Source: Ricinus communis
Taxonomy: Eukaryota > Streptophyta > Magnoliopsida > Malpighiales > Euphorbiaceae
Assembly: GCF_019578655.1 (NCBI RefSeq)
Contig: NC_063262.1
Span: forward strand, 19,847,582-19,911,581
Length of the DNA: 64,000 bases
Reading direction: 5' to 3'
The position numbers were made by a program, and so were the translations under genes. The first letter of the stretch is position 1. Each line of letters begins with the position of its first letter. The notes under the pieces are model-generated. The model saw only the letters and a program-made list of their open reading frames with translations. It searched no databases and was not told where the DNA came from. Of the stretch, positions 35,261 through 48,420 are shown piece by piece.

Positions 35261-36000
35261 AAGCAATGCAAGAAAAATGAGGGAGAAAAAAGGGAAAAGG
35301 CTTGACAAGCCTAATGCCTATTCAAAAACAAAAGCCTGAAAGAAAATAATGAGTTAGAAAATTCAAAAGGACTAATCGGTCACCAGAGTCATAATGATTT
35401 AAGTAGAAGTTGTTCTTATAGTAAATGATGCAATATTGAATATATTTTATTTATATTGAAAAGATATTACGTGAGCAGAAGACACTACTAGCAGAACATA
35501 CACACATGCAAGAAAAACTACATATTTTATATTTCATATATATCATCTTTCATAAATATTTTTCTTTCTTCTTTATTTTCTTACTCCCTTTGTTTCATTT
35601 TTCTTTCCTTTTTGTCTTCTTTCTTTCTCGTTTCCTTTCAATTCTTTCCTTTTCTACATCAGGTATTGGAGCTTGCATTGGACTCGTTGCGAGTGCTTGA
35701 AGGGCAAACTTGGAACACAATCCAATTTTTGTAAGCATCATTTGTTAAAAATCACCCTCTATAAGTGAAAGGCCTAGAATGGTCCTCGTAGACCAGGTGG
35801 CCCAGACGTGCTCTAGAAAAAGACCAGACATTCAGCTAGAAAAAAAAAACTCAGGTAAACCAGTCAAGATTTAGTAAGGGCTGCCAAGCAATAAAGAGTA
35901 TAAAAAGAGCATAAGTGCAATCCAAAGATTGACACACAATTAATATATATAGCGAAGCGATAAGGCTCGGCTGCCACCAAGGCACATTCATTATGAACAT
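35261..36000. other. Tat-like element 3' remnant and pyrimidine-rich tract
   Basis: Probable 3' non-coding part of the decayed Gypsy element. 35545-35655 is C/T-rich. At 35925-35965 it shares a 37-base block with 33325-33365 (CACACAATT(A/G)ATATAT type). Confidence 0.45.
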
Positions 36001-37350
36001 GCTCATTTATAAGCTCGACAAGCAAGCTCGTCTATAGACTCGAGCTCGAGTTAATAATAATATAACTACAACATTTAATTGAAGCTACTAGTAACAAAAA
36101 TAATAAATAATAAACAAATATATTATATAACAATTTAATAAAAATATTTTTCAAAATAGATAAAATAAAGTTAACCCATTATTATAATTTTTATTCTACT
36201 TATAAACTAATTTATATTATAAAATTTTAATTAATTTTTATGACGCTAAAAATATTCTAAAGGTATCATCTAATTATATTAATTTAATAAAAAGGTATTT
36301 AATATTAAAATCTTAATTAGTTTATAATATGTCATAATTAACTAGGTATTAGCGTGGAAAGAAAAAAATTAGATATTGAAAATAGTCAGTGGTATTACCA
36401 TTATTGCAAAACCTTATATATATTTTAACCTTAACACAAAGTATTTTTTTTATAATCTCATACTTTTTAGTTCTTAGATATCTCATATTTGTTCAACTTG
36501 AATTCTGGAGTGGATAAAGTGGAGTATCGTTGTTAGACCATATAGTTTCTTTGAGAAAATCTTAATTTAATTAAAAATTTGAATTGAATTTACATTTATA
36601 TTTATAAATGGCAATCAAATTGAAAACTAAGCTAAAATTATACAAGACTGTAATTTATATAAATTATTATATTATTGTAAAAAAAATTTAGCTACTTTAT
36701 TATATCACACTTCAACTATTTTATATTTTAAATTTTATTTTGTGTTTTATAAATATTATTCATTAAAAGGTGAGTGCCACTAAAAAAAAATTTATGTGGC
36801 TCGCTTATATGCTTTTCTAAGTTAACACAAACTTGTGATATGTTTGATACGGTCTTCTTACAATTTTTGTGCATTGTTGATCTTTACTCTCATCATTCAT
36901 GTTATTTTCGTGATACTTTTTTTTGCATGTTTTGTTATATTTTTATACGCTAATGTCGATTATTTTTGCTACAAATTTTTTTGTATTTTATTTTGCTATA
37001 TTTGATACTTTCATCATTTTTTTTTATGTTTTTAAATATTGCTGTTGATTAATTTAATTATTGAAAATTGTCTAACGAGGACAAACTCAAATTGTACTTA
37101 ATGAGCTCAAACTCAAGCTTTTCTCATTATATAACCACTTACTGAATCAAATCTGAACCAAGCTCGAGCTATTCATCGAACTAAGCTAGTTACGAACCGA
37201 GCTCATGCTATTCAGGAGTCTAATTATTTTCAAATGAGTCGAGCTTCTGCTCCATTATAATCTCAGGTCGAGCTCGAGCCAAGGCTAAAATTAAATGAAC
37301 CAAGTATAAACTTGTTGATGTTCAGCTTGATTAAGTTCGATTACAGCACT
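36000..37350. mobile_element. hAT-like non-autonomous repeat with GAGCTCGAGC motifs
   Basis: Both ends carry clusters of GCTCGAGCTCG-type motifs in opposite orientation, with AT-rich filler between (36060-37070). Read inward, the right end starts TAGTGCTGTAATCGAAC. The left terminus is decayed and no target duplication was found, so class and ends are tentative. Confidence 0.45.
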
Positions 37351-38330
37351 ATTCCCAACTAGGCTTTCCATGCTTCAAAGGAGCGAGCATGTTCTCGAAC
37401 ACTATGACATAAAAATATTTGAGCCTGTATAAGTTACACTCAACTTACGCACAGGACAACGAACTCAATTTCTCTTACAACCAAATCTAGTATCACAAAA
37501 TAAAGAAAAACTGAGTCACAAAATGAAATGATAGAAGGAAAAAAAGAAAGGAAGAAAATAAAGAATAAAAATAGAAGGAAAAAAGAAAATAAATAAGTTG
37601 ACCAGCCATTTTCAAACTTGAAAGATCGAACTAAGCAAAAGTTAGGGTCCTTGCATAAATGTAATAATAAAATAAAATAATAAGAAGGTGAGCACCGGAT
37701 GCATGGCAGGAATGAAGGAAACCTACAGGATAACTAAGCTCCTTCGGAAGTGTTGGCTTTCCTTGTTACTGACCCTGTCAAAGTCTATGAGGGTCTTTGC
37801 AAGGATAAGGGTACCAATATGGTATTTGGACCCAATTGTGGTAAAAGCTAGATAATTTGCCAATCACCAAGTCCATCCTCTCAGGCTAGTAAAAACTAGG
37901 TAGCAAGACAGAACTACCACATGCCTAAATGGTGGAAAATTTATTTAGAATGGTACCATTTGACACACTATACAATTCAACATCTATGATAGATAGATGA
38001 AAGAAATGGACTATGTCGGTTATAGAAGAAACTTCTACTGAAGGAAGAACGAGGTCCTCAGTAGTTATTATTGGACAACCCATTATGGCACTGAACTCTT
38101 CTTACAGGGGGGCATTCCTCCCACCTATCAAAGCGAAAGACGTGGCTGATAAGGTCCTAAAACTTTGCAATGGCATGAAGAAATATAACCTTATATTGTG
38201 AAAAAATTTAAAACAAAAAAACATAAGATCAAGTAACACCAAGGTCGAGTAAAAGAGCGACTTGAGTACAAGCTGAAACAAACCTAATGAGCTTTCTATT
38301 GTATTTGTAAAGGAGATAACTGAGGGAAAA
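37351..38330 (+). other. Probable Gypsy-derived DNA, no intact gene
   Basis: Higher GC than the surroundings, with a purine-rich tract at 37495-37600. The open frame 38013-38201 (starts MSVIEETSTEGRTRSS) may be part of a decayed gag or spacer; I do not recognise a domain. Confidence 0.35.
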
Positions 38331-39407
38331 AATTTATAGAAGTATTGGCCTTGTTATGATAAAGATGAAAGACATACATGAATCTATACTAGTACACATT
38401 AAAGATGGGGCAACATGGAGAAAGATAGCTTTCAGCACCCATTTTTCGAATCTAGATATTAAGGGAATTACAGAAAACTCGATGATGAAAACTTTATATG
38501 CTTTAATAAATATCATAACCTCAAAAGAATAGACATAAGTCAATTTTAATTACCAATGCTTTGAAAAAAAAATAGTATGTGAAAAAAAAAAAGTGAAAAT
38601 AAGAGGATGGAAAAAATACATTATACAAGTGGAATAAGAATGGGAGAGGAGAAAAATATAAAAAAGCGAAAAGGTAGAGTTAAAAAAAAAAAGCAATGAT
38701 GTGAAATTTATAAAATATAAAATTTTTCTAACCATTAAGAAAAGAAAAAAAATAAAATTATATTTAATCTTACTTAGAGAGTAAGTTGTAAATATTCTTA
38801 TCGAAAGAATCAATAAGAAAATATTTAAAGAGAATGTTAAAAGAGAGTATTGCTAGTATTTTTTATAATTAATTAAAGTAATTTAAATAATATTAAATAA
38901 TTTAATTGTTAAAAAATTTTGAATTTTATATTTGTTATCAAATTTAGCATTTAATTTTTAAATTACTAAATTTCAACATTATATTTTTATATTAATTTTA
39001 ATTTATCATTCGGTGAAATTATGGACCAAATTTATTAATATGATATAAATTTCAGCCATAACAAGAAAATAAAAAAATTAAATCAGTACATTTATTACTA
39101 AAAATTTATCACCTAAGCACATTAGAATAATGAAATTTCAAAAATTAAAAAAGAAAAAAAATAGTTTTATATACTTTAACAATTATATTCTAATAATCAA
39201 CTACATCAATAACTCTAATATTAATTCAATTCTTTTAAGTTATTGTTGGAAGTGCTATATTAATAAATTTGATTGAAAATTCAAAGTTAAAACTAATATC
39301 AATATAAATATATGCTATTAAGATTAAAATTTTAAAAATTTCCTAGATTTAATAATAATTACAAATAAATATCTTTTTTATCAGACCTATCCATAGAGAT
39401 TTACCAA

Positions 39408-39438
<31 letters not shown>

Positions 39439-39696
39439 GAAACCTTCTCGTACTATTACTTTGATTGGCTACAGACAACACTAAATTTGTAATTAAGAAA
39501 GAGAGACAGACAAAATTAATTAGGTAACCCATTTCACTACTGTAACACGCATTATCAATCCAATTTCGTCTTTGTCTTCTTCTTCATTTGGCGTCTTCTT
39601 AATTACTGCCAATACAAAGTCTATACTTCATGGTTCATAACACTTTGTTAATTAATATTACCCACCAAACATTTCTCACCTAACACACACTTGTGA

Positions 39697-39718
39697 ATAT
39701 ATATATATATATATATAT
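39697..39718. repeat. (AT)n microsatellite
   Basis: About eleven AT dinucleotides. Confidence 0.95.
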
Positions 39719-39905
39719 TATGTCACATTATACATAGTCATGTATCCATGCCATCTCATCCTGGGTTTTAAAGGAAGATTATACCTTATCCTCTTTTCTC
39801 TTGGTCTAAATTGAAGATCTTGTCTTCTGTTATTCTTTTTAAATTTTTCTTCACTCTTTTAATGCATTATATTAGTGTTATGTGTATTAAAGCAATGCTA
39901 ATGAG

Positions 39906-39907
<2 letters not shown>

Positions 39908-39959
<52 letters not shown>
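39908..39959. repeat. (AT)26 microsatellite
   Basis: Uninterrupted AT dinucleotides, the longest in the window and probably polymorphic. Confidence 0.97.
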
Positions 39960-39963
<4 letters not shown>

Positions 39964-41263
39964 GGACTATTGTAAATTAATTTTTTAATTATAAATATTA
40001 ATTAATACTATTTTTATATTATTTATTTATTTTATATATTTTTTATTAATATAAATTATTAATGAGTTTATATATAATTTAAAAAATATTATTTTACTAA
40101 AAATCTTTCTTTTTTCGCTCACTTGATGAATTCAGGTTATTTAATTAATATTTGATTTAATAAGATAAAGATAGAAAAGAAAACTATGTGAATCACAAGG
40201 TACTTATATATTAATTTTTTGTTCAAAATAAAAAGAATAATCCCTCTCTGCACTAGTAGCACAATTATTAATTATTTTTGGTCTCTATCTCACAGATTGG
40301 TCTATTTGTGAACTAAACAAAAAATAAAGCAAGACAGAGAGACCAGTAAGATCTGGCCAAGTTTAGAATCAAGTTAAATGAAAGTGCAAACGTAATTCAA
40401 TCAGCTAAGCGAAGTAAAATCAGTCAACTGATTAATTAATTAATTATCTCACAGCACTACTCATTTATTTCTCTCTTTAAATTTTTTTTTAAAAATTGAA
40501 AATTAGCAAAAGAAAAAGAAAAGGCGTGAGAAATAACAAGAGTCAGTAAGATTGATTAGTTAGCTCTAAATAGTTTAGTTTTCTTCTTTTCTTTCGTAAG
40601 GAAATATTATCCATTTATATAAAATAAAATAAATTAACAGCGAATTACAACTATTGCAATCGGATAAATATTTTTAAATTTTTAATCCAAACCAACTTTA
40701 ATAGAAGAAACTCATATAATAATAAATAAATTTAAAACGGATTTGAGATTTAATTTTATTATCATATCGGATTGGAGTTTAAATCTGTAGATATCCATTA
40801 CCCAAATTTAATTATATCAAATTTAATTATTATTATTTAAAATAATATTTTAAATTTTATTAATTTTATGCTTGGATTATATTAACATATTGAATATTTA
40901 ATATGAATATTTGGATTTGAATAATTTATATTTTTTTATTTATATGAAATTTTGTTAATATATTTTAAAATTTAATTATTGTAAACGGATACCTATTTAA
41001 TTACTCGAATATTTATATCAACCTAGGTAGGGTATCCTCTATCCATTTAAGTATCTATAAGTATATTTAATAATTATTTAATTTAAAAGAGTGTTAATCA
41101 AGTTCGAGTAGTATGCGAATATATCTATTTAGATTTGGAACGAATTTAGATAATTAAGACAATTTTTTAAACAGATTTAAGACAGATTAAAATAGATATA
41201 TTTTAATCAAATAAATTCGAGTATCCTCTAGATGTGCGGATACTGCCATTTCTAGCCAAGTAA

Positions 41264-41267
<4 letters not shown>

Positions 41268-41297
<30 letters not shown>
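41268..41297. repeat. (AT)n microsatellite
   Basis: About fifteen AT dinucleotides. Confidence 0.95.
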
Positions 41298-41300
<3 letters not shown>

Positions 41301-41763
41301 TTATATCCTTAAATTATTCTAATGTATAATAAATATATGGTACTATATAACCTATAAAAATAATAATTTTAATAATTTATTAACATAATTAAATACTATT
41401 AAATATATATAATATTTAGTTATTAATTAATTAAATATATTATTTTTATTTATTAAAAAAATTTATAATATTAAATTATATTCTTTTTTTTATTAAGGTT
41501 TTGTCCTATTGGATTTTCTTTGGTAAGGTTTTTTTACGTTGTGGGAACTCAACTTTGATTTTGTTTTTAGTAATGATATTTAGTTTTTTTTCTACAAAAA
41601 TAGAAAAATAATATAAATTGATTATCTGTAATTAAAAATAAAATAACACAGTAATACTAGCAAAATCCTACATACAAGTACTGTAGATAAAAATTACTCC
41701 TTTGTTAGGAAGAGGTTGAAATTTGGAACCTTTCTTATCCACTATAAAGGCATTTGCCTGGGT

Positions 41764-41800
41764 GGTACCAACCAAACGGTTAAGGTATAGCCAACTACCT
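41764..41800 (+). promoter_or_regulatory. Candidate MYB-binding cluster upstream of the R3-MYB gene
   Basis: ACCAACCAAACGGTTAAGG followed by CCAACTACC lies about 320-350 bases before the start codon. AACGGTTA and ACCWACC-like words are known R2R3-MYB targets. R3-MYB genes of this family are known to be activated by R2R3-MYB/bHLH complexes. Binding here is inferred. Confidence 0.4.
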
Positions 41801-42113
41801 ATCAAAGTTGGACCAGCAGCAATATTAGATTTGTTTCAACTACCATTCTTTCTCATACCTCCCAGTCTTCTGTCTTTGTAATCCTTAAACAAGCCATCTT
41901 TCTCCTTTGTATTTTCCTTCTCCTATTAATACCCATTTATTAGTTCTCTCAGTTCACACGCAATCCATCCATATTTATTTATCTACTTTTAAATTTCTCT
42001 TTAGCTTCACCACTGAATACACCCAAAAAGAAAAAGCCTTCTCTGTCTGTTACTGCTTCTTTTTCTAGTTCTTCAGTGCTGTGTGTTTTCAGTTTTCAAG
42101 GTTTCAACACCCA

Positions 42114-42601
42114 ATGGCCGACTTTGATCACTCCTCTAGCAATGATATTTCCGTTAATTCTACAGGTATTTATGTTTTGCTATCTGGTGTTTCTTTTTCT
42201 AATCTTCTTCTTTTCAGTCGCCTCTAATGGAGCAAATATTATCTATTCCCCTAGTGAGCATATGTAAATTGTAATGAAGCAACCCATGTGAGATTATAAT
42301 GGTTTCTTGCTTTCCTTTTCGTGTACAAATTGCAGAGGACATTAGCCAAGACTCTAAGCTCGACTTCTCAGAGGATGAGGAAACCCTTATTACTAGGATG
42401 TTCAATCTTGTTGGAGAAAGGTAGGCTTTCATCAATTAATTAATTAATTAACCAACTGATACTTATCTTTGGATATATACATAAAAGTTACAGCAATTCC
42501 TTTTCTTCTCCAGGTGGTCTCTAATTGCTGGAAGAATTCCTGGAAGAACAGCCGAGGAAATTGAGAAGTACTGGACTTCCAGATATTCTACAAGCCAATG
42601 A
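42114..42601 (+). CDS. R3-type single-repeat MYB (TRY/CPC/ETC-like)
   Basis: Three exons, 42114-42165, 42336-42420 and 42514-42601, joined by GT-AG introns in phases 1 and 2, give 74 residues. The N-terminal 26 residues are Ser/Asp-rich and the C-terminus holds one MYB R3 repeat (about residues 28-71) with the aromatic core Phe28, Trp47, Trp66. The block GRIPGRTAEEIEKYWTSRY is typical of TRY/CPC/ETC proteins. Family role: small nuclear proteins without an activation domain that move between epidermal cells, bind bHLH factors in competition with R2R3-MYBs and repress trichome or non-hair fate. Known exon structure of the family (three exons) agrees. The bHLH-contact motif is kept (Leu35, Arg38, Leu42, Leu49, Arg53), but its first acidic residue is Thr34. 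The start is the first ATG after a pyrimidine-rich leader and gives family-typical length. Confidence 0.93.
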
Positions 42602-44106
42602 AATGTCCAAAAATTAATCTTCCAATTGCGTTGTTTCTGTCTTTACTAAATACCAAATTAGAGCAGCAAAATTTTGGCTGGTTTAAGTTGCCAGTATTTT
42701 TCTTTGCCTGCGAACGGAAAAGTGAAGAATGAAGCTGCTGGTGTATTGGGTCTATTTTTATGCCTTCTTTTTCTTTTCTTTTTTTTTTTTCTTTTTTTTT
42801 TTTAATTTTTGTAAAATGGTGTTATTCATTTTGGTAATCCTACTGGTGACTAAGGTTTGGTAACTTGGCCTGATATGCTTAATTTGCAATCCTACACGGT
42901 GATCGAAGGGCACACTTTTGAATTTAGCGGTTTTAATACCTTTGAGAAGGTACAAACTGAGATATCAGATGTTGACGAATTATATAATATATATATATAT
43001 ATATATATGCTATTTTTAGGATTAGAATCATTACTTATAATTAGAAAAATAACTTATTAGTTATAATTATAAAATTACATATGAAAGCATCATTATTCCA
43101 AATTTGGCAAAACAAATTGCCCCGTCTATAGCAATGGATCTATAACATATTTGAGTCGCCTTGCCCTATCTTTCTTTCGATTTCTACAAAATTAAAAAAC
43201 ATTTATGTATTTCTTATTATCTTATTATATTATAGATATAAAATATTATTTCTTAAATAATGTATTGAGTACTCAATTTTAATTATTTTTAAACTATTAA
43301 TAAATATATATGTATTTATATATATGTATGTATGTATGTATCTATATAAGCTTAACACAAATACATATAATATTTTTCCAACATTATAAATTATGGATTT
43401 TCAACATTAATAATCTCACACACGTACTCTAGGTACACATTTAACCATTTAGCGTTGCATGTTCATATAATATCTTAATTGAATTAAGATAATATTTAGG
43501 TCTTTCTAATTATAATTTATAATAGGACTTGATTGAAATGAAAGAAAGATGGTGGATTAATTAGAATAAAAGAATAAAAGCTAAAGGATTAATAAGTAAT
43601 ACGAACAATTCTTTAAAGGCCTAAAGAAATTTTTTTTAATTAAACATATCTTAACCTAGATTTAAAATAGAGGAATCTGAGAAAGATTTGTTTAATTAAT
43701 CAACCTGATCAATTCTTTTTGCAAGAGGTGACTTAAAACACTATTTGGGGCATAATACTCATTTCTCAAGGCTTTAGAGGTTTAATTGATAAGTATTTTT
43801 TAAGAATTTTGATTGATTTTAGTTTAGGTTTGTAAGTTGCAATTTTGGGTTTGATTTTTCTAATTTTTCAATTTCTGTATTTTTATTATATCTTGAGCTA
43901 GAAAACTCCAACGAGTGGTTTGATTCTTTGGAAACCTCTAAGAGTCCTCTATAACTTTATAGTTTTGAGTTTTGATAATTTTGTCTCTATCTTGGTCGAA
44001 TCATGTCAATTTTTTGTTGCTAAGTCTGTTAAGATAGCTTGAGCTAGTCATGTTGAAAAGTTCTTAACTTCTGCTATAAATTGAAGTGAAATCTTTATGT
44101 ATATTT
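42602..44106. other. 3' UTR and intergenic DNA after the MYB gene
   Basis: Up to about 42850 likely 3' UTR with a poly(T) stretch (42770-42803). Then an AT microsatellite (42985-43008), a GTAT microsatellite near 43325-43340 and AT-rich DNA without a gene. Confidence 0.5.
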
Positions 44107-45175
44107 AGAAGGATGTATTTGATTAAGAGAATTAAAGACTGATAAAATTTAACAGCAAAGATGTATTCAATAGTAATTTTAGAAGACTTATTCAATTACA
44201 ACTTTTATAAAGTGTATAAAAATAAATTAATATTTAAAAATTATTGACTTATATAGACATGGACTTTTATATACTTTTAATGACTTTTATGCATTGTTAT
44301 GAATAAAGTTTTTAAGAATTCTTTTTCAGTTTTTCTCAAGATTTCAATAAAAATTTTACAACTCACATTTCTTATTTTCAATTTTTTTTGTATATCTTCT
44401 TTATTTCTCTTTTCTATATTCTCTATCTTAGAAAAAAATAAAAGAATGGATGAAACTTAAAAGCTAAAAATTATTTACTCATAAATATAAAGAAAATTAA
44501 TTATAAGTTTTTAAATTAATTTTAAGAGGAGTCAGTCATAGTAAAAATGACTTTCAAATGAAGAATCTAGTGATTTTTGAAGGATTTTTTTTTTTTTTTT
44601 TGTAAATAACTTCACCATAAACTTTTAGGTTTTATTAAGAAGCTCAATTGGATAATCGTTTTTATTGGTAAGTGTGATTGTTGTTAGTTTAGGTATTTAT
44701 CAAATAGATAATGAATAAAATATAACGAGTATAACATGAAGTTAACGGTTTAAATGGAGATAAATTGTGATATATGAAAATTTCTTTTTCAAACAAATAA
44801 TTGTCTTGACAAAAGAATTAATGTTTATTTTATGAGATAAAAAATTTAAAAATGGATATGGATTCGACACAACAATGAAATGAATTTGTGCATGGGAGTT
44901 AGAGATAACATTATATAGAATAATTCTTAAAGTAAATGTAAAGAATAAGAAAATGGTAAAAGAAAAATAATTAATTTTATTTTTAATAATTGAATAATAA
45001 ATAAATAATAGACTATAAATTAAGAAAAGTACATCAATGTCTATAAAATTCTTTTTTAAGTAAAATCTATGAAATTTATTTATAAATTCATGAACTTTGC
45101 AAATTAAAATTTATGAACACTTAAAAAGTAATTCGCTTAAAAAAATCTTATAAAGAGTATACAAAAGATGAGCCT
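44107..45175. mobile_element. AT-rich inverted-repeat element, copy 1
   Basis: Homologous over about 1.05 kb to 52063-53232. Shared blocks: GATGTATTTGATTAA at the start, TAGACATGGACTTTTATATA, CAAGATTTCAATAAA, AACATTATATAGAATAAT. No coding. Class uncertain (DNA transposon, non-autonomous). Confidence 0.65.
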
Positions 45176-46393
45176 TAAATACCTCTTGTATAAATTCTAG
45201 AAAGTTTTTCTAAGTTAATCCTAAAATCTGTCCTATATTGGTAGTTAAGATACACTTGTAAGATTGAGCTTAATCCCACTATTTGCATATCATTTGAGAG
45301 TTCTATGATTAGGAGAGCACATAGGCTTATTATATTGCTGAATTGTAAATGAAATTTATGAATTAGATACTGAAAACTACAAGAAGAGCATAGGTGCAAA
45401 ATAGATATTTTGTGAAACTAGTTGTGTATTTTGATGAGAAGATATCAAACCTCTGCAAAATTGTTTTTTTTTTTTTTTATTTGAAACCTGACTATTAAAC
45501 TTAGAAAAAATTGAGATTTAAGTTATTGATCTTGCCTAATTTCAGATTTAAACTTGTTAAAATATATTTAATTAGTATTACGAAATTTAAGTATAATTTT
45601 CAAAAATAAGTTGTTTTTGTTGAATTTTACATGATTTTGCAATATAACAACAAGATTATTTTAGCTTTCAACTGACCTAATTACATCAATTTACAATATT
45701 GATCAATGATCTTAGCTTTGAATTGATAAGCATAAATATTGATAGCCTTAATTTTGTTGATAAAAAATTATATACATCTCATTATTTACGGCATAACTTG
45801 ATATAATCTTATTTTAATATGAGATGAGCATTCTTCCAATGTCTTTTTGTTTTCACGAAATGCTCGTATTAGTGTGTTTGAAATGTGCTGAGATAATATA
45901 TGCATATATGATATATTTATAGTTCCCAGTGCATATTAAATACTTGATTGCAGGCTGGTGAAGAGAGAAAGGTCGAACTATGTTAATATATAGGACGAGT
46001 TAGCCATCAAGTGTGCCCATAATGAATTAAAAATGATGGTTGATTGATTGTGATTGTTATAAGGATGGTTAAAATCTGTGGAGCTTTTTTTTATCCTGCA
46101 TTAAGTATGATAATTAATGATTTGTATTACTAATTTACTTTAATTTTAGAAAAGTTCGTAAGATGGTATGATCTTGCATGATAAAACATTTGTTGCCTCA
46201 AGAATTTAATTCATATGGTTAAATATTTTTTCAAATTGCATAGTTTTCTTCAATTAACAATTATTTTAAATTATTTTCTATTTGTATTTCTATTCACTAA
46301 GTATTTTTATATTAATTCTACTATTTTCTTATTTTTTTCAGAAAGTAAAGTTTGATAATGTGTGGTTGAGTTGAACAAGTATAATCAGATCAT
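45176..46393. other. AT-rich intergenic DNA, no gene seen
   Basis: No supported gene; the minus open frame at 45175-45399 has no domain. Confidence 0.45.
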
Positions 46394-46865
46394 TGTCAGG
46401 TTCCAAGCTCATGAGCAGAATTAGTTGAATGTCTAGCTAAGAAACATAAGATGAATAAGAAATCAGAAGGAAAAGATAGCGCAAGAAAAGAATGACAGGT
46501 AGAGGAAAAAGATGAAAAGGAGAATAGAGAGTAAAAATAGAGGAATTGTATTGATTTTTATAATGCATATCCCTTTGATACAATCCATTTATTATTTAAT
46601 AATAACCCAATCATTGGGATTCTAGAATTATAGCTAAAAGATAATAAAAACAGATATATTATTGTTAAGCTAAATGACAAAAGACAGTTATAGAAATTAA
46701 CCAACTCAGCTACAAAATAAAAAGAATCTTTCTCTCATGGATAACAACTTTATTCCTCCTCATCATTCTTACGCCAACTTTTGGTATAGAATTTTCTTGG
46801 ATCCTTCACTATGACACTACTGCAATTGTTCATTTCCACCATTCCACTATTCTGGATCATTGACA
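46394..46865 (-). repeat. 3' LTR of the chromovirus
   Basis: 472 bp, collinear with 51148-51623. Follows the end of the chromodomain coding on the minus strand. Confidence 0.9.
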
Positions 46866-47930
46866 ATACTTCCCTCATGGATTTTTTTCTTGTCCTCAAG
46901 GAAAAACTTAGGAAATTGGGACTGCATAAATGTTAAGTCTTACCAAGTAGCTTCCTCTTTAGACATGTTATTCCAATGAACCAAAACCTGCTGGATTTGT
47001 TGCCTCTTTTTGACTAACATTCTCTTTGCACATCAATGGGCTCTATCTTGAATTAACCTTTATTGTTGACTAAAGCCAAAGGCGGAGATGATTGAATTTT
47101 GGTGCCCACATATTTCTTCAGTAACAGGATGAACTTAAGATTCATTAGGGAGCTCCAACCTGTAAGCTACAAGGCCATATTTAGCTAGGATTTTATAGGG
47201 ACCAAAGAACTTACCTACAAGTTTGATACACTTTCTGACTACAATAAAGCCTTGTATGTAGGGTTGCATCTTTAGGTATACTAGATCACCAACTTCAAAT
47301 ATTTGATCACTTCTTTTCCCATCTACTATGCTTCTGTCTGTTCTATGCTATCATCAATTGTTCTTTGAGCAGTTGAGTCATATGTTGCCTTTCTTGAACT
47401 AGCTGCTCCACAGATGCAACAAATGTATCTCCTTTAGATAGAATAGGAAGCTAAGAAGGAATTACCCCATATAGTGCCTACAAAGGGGTCATTTTTAGGT
47501 TGTTGTGATAGTTAATATTATACCACCACTCTTAGCTAGCTATCTACTCCAAGTGCCAGGCTCTAAAAAACACACATGTCTTAGATAATTTTCCAAAAAT
47601 CTATTGACTCACTTAGTTTGGCCATTTGATTAAAGATGGTAGGTTGTGCTAAGATTGAGCTTAACCTTAGATAACTTAAATAGCTCTTGCGAAAATAGAT
47701 TGATAAAGACTTTGTCTCTGTCTGAAGTAATGTCTTTAGGAAAGCCATGCAATTTAAAGATATTATTCAGGAATAACTAAGCAATCTTTGGTGCAGTGTA
47801 AGGATGAGTGACATGAATAAAGTGAGCATACTTGGTGAATCTATTCACCACTACAAGTATGGTGTCCTTACCTTCAGATTTAGGTAGTCCTTCAATAAAA
47901 TCCATGGAAATGGATTCCCATGCTGTAGAT
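46866..47930 (-). pseudogene. Chromovirus integrase and chromodomain remnant
   Basis: Minus strand. The integrase DDE core starts near 47930 ([20 protein letters not shown], then DITSDRDKVF and a NGQTK where the catalytic Glu is lost to Lys). The C-terminal barrel follows (EVGDLVYLKMQPY, FFGPYKILAKYG). The last part is a chromodomain (QVLVHWNNMSKEEATW, 46880-47010) followed by an acidic-basic end that reads up to the LTR edge. Chromodomains of this class bind modified histone H3 and steer integration to heterochromatin. Several stops. Confidence 0.85.
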
Positions 47931-47934
47931 GGCA

Positions 47935-48420
47935 CTAGTAAGGGCTGTAAGAGTCCTGGATATGCCGCATTCTCATCCTTGCATTGTTAGCATCATCATT
48001 ATCCCAATTCCTCTTTGATAAAGCATTTGCTACTCTATTCTCACTTCCTTTCTTATACAAGATGTTATAATCAAATCCCCAAAACTTAGTTAGCCCTTTC
48101 TTTTGGATGTAAGTAGTAATCTTCTGTTCTAAAAAGTGTTTTATACTCCTATGATCAATTTTGATCACAAGATGAGAATTTTCTAAGTAGTGCCTCCATT
48201 TTGAAATTGCAAAGAGAATGGCTAAGAACTCCTTCTCATAAATAGATAAGTCTTAGTTCCTAAAACTTAATGCCTTGCTGATGAAGGCTAAGGGCCTATT
48301 GTTTGCATCAAAATAACTCCTATTCTCTTACTACTAGCATCTGTTTCCAAAATAAAATCTTGAGAAAAATTAGATAATGCTAGTACTGGTGGACTATATA
48401 GTTTGGCAAAGGCCTCATCT
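47935..48420 (-). pseudogene. Chromovirus RNase H remnant
   Basis: The open piece 47935-48168 reads IKIDHRSIKHFLEQKITT and ends GSENRVANALSKR, the conserved end of Gypsy RNase H. The front part (LETDASSKRIGVILMQ) lies in other frames near 48290-48370. Confidence 0.88.

Larger units (their letters stand above)
38331..41750. other. AT-rich intergenic DNA upstream of the MYB gene
   Basis: No gene seen. Holds a poly(A) run (39414-39438), AT microsatellites and, at about 40590-41260, a repeat with GATATCC/GGATAT words and inverted ends that could be a further decayed hAT-type MITE (not resolved). Confidence 0.45.

Noticed and set aside
42214..42435. Minus-strand open frame over the MYB gene
   Set aside because: Shadow of the plus-strand R3-MYB exon 2 and its intron.
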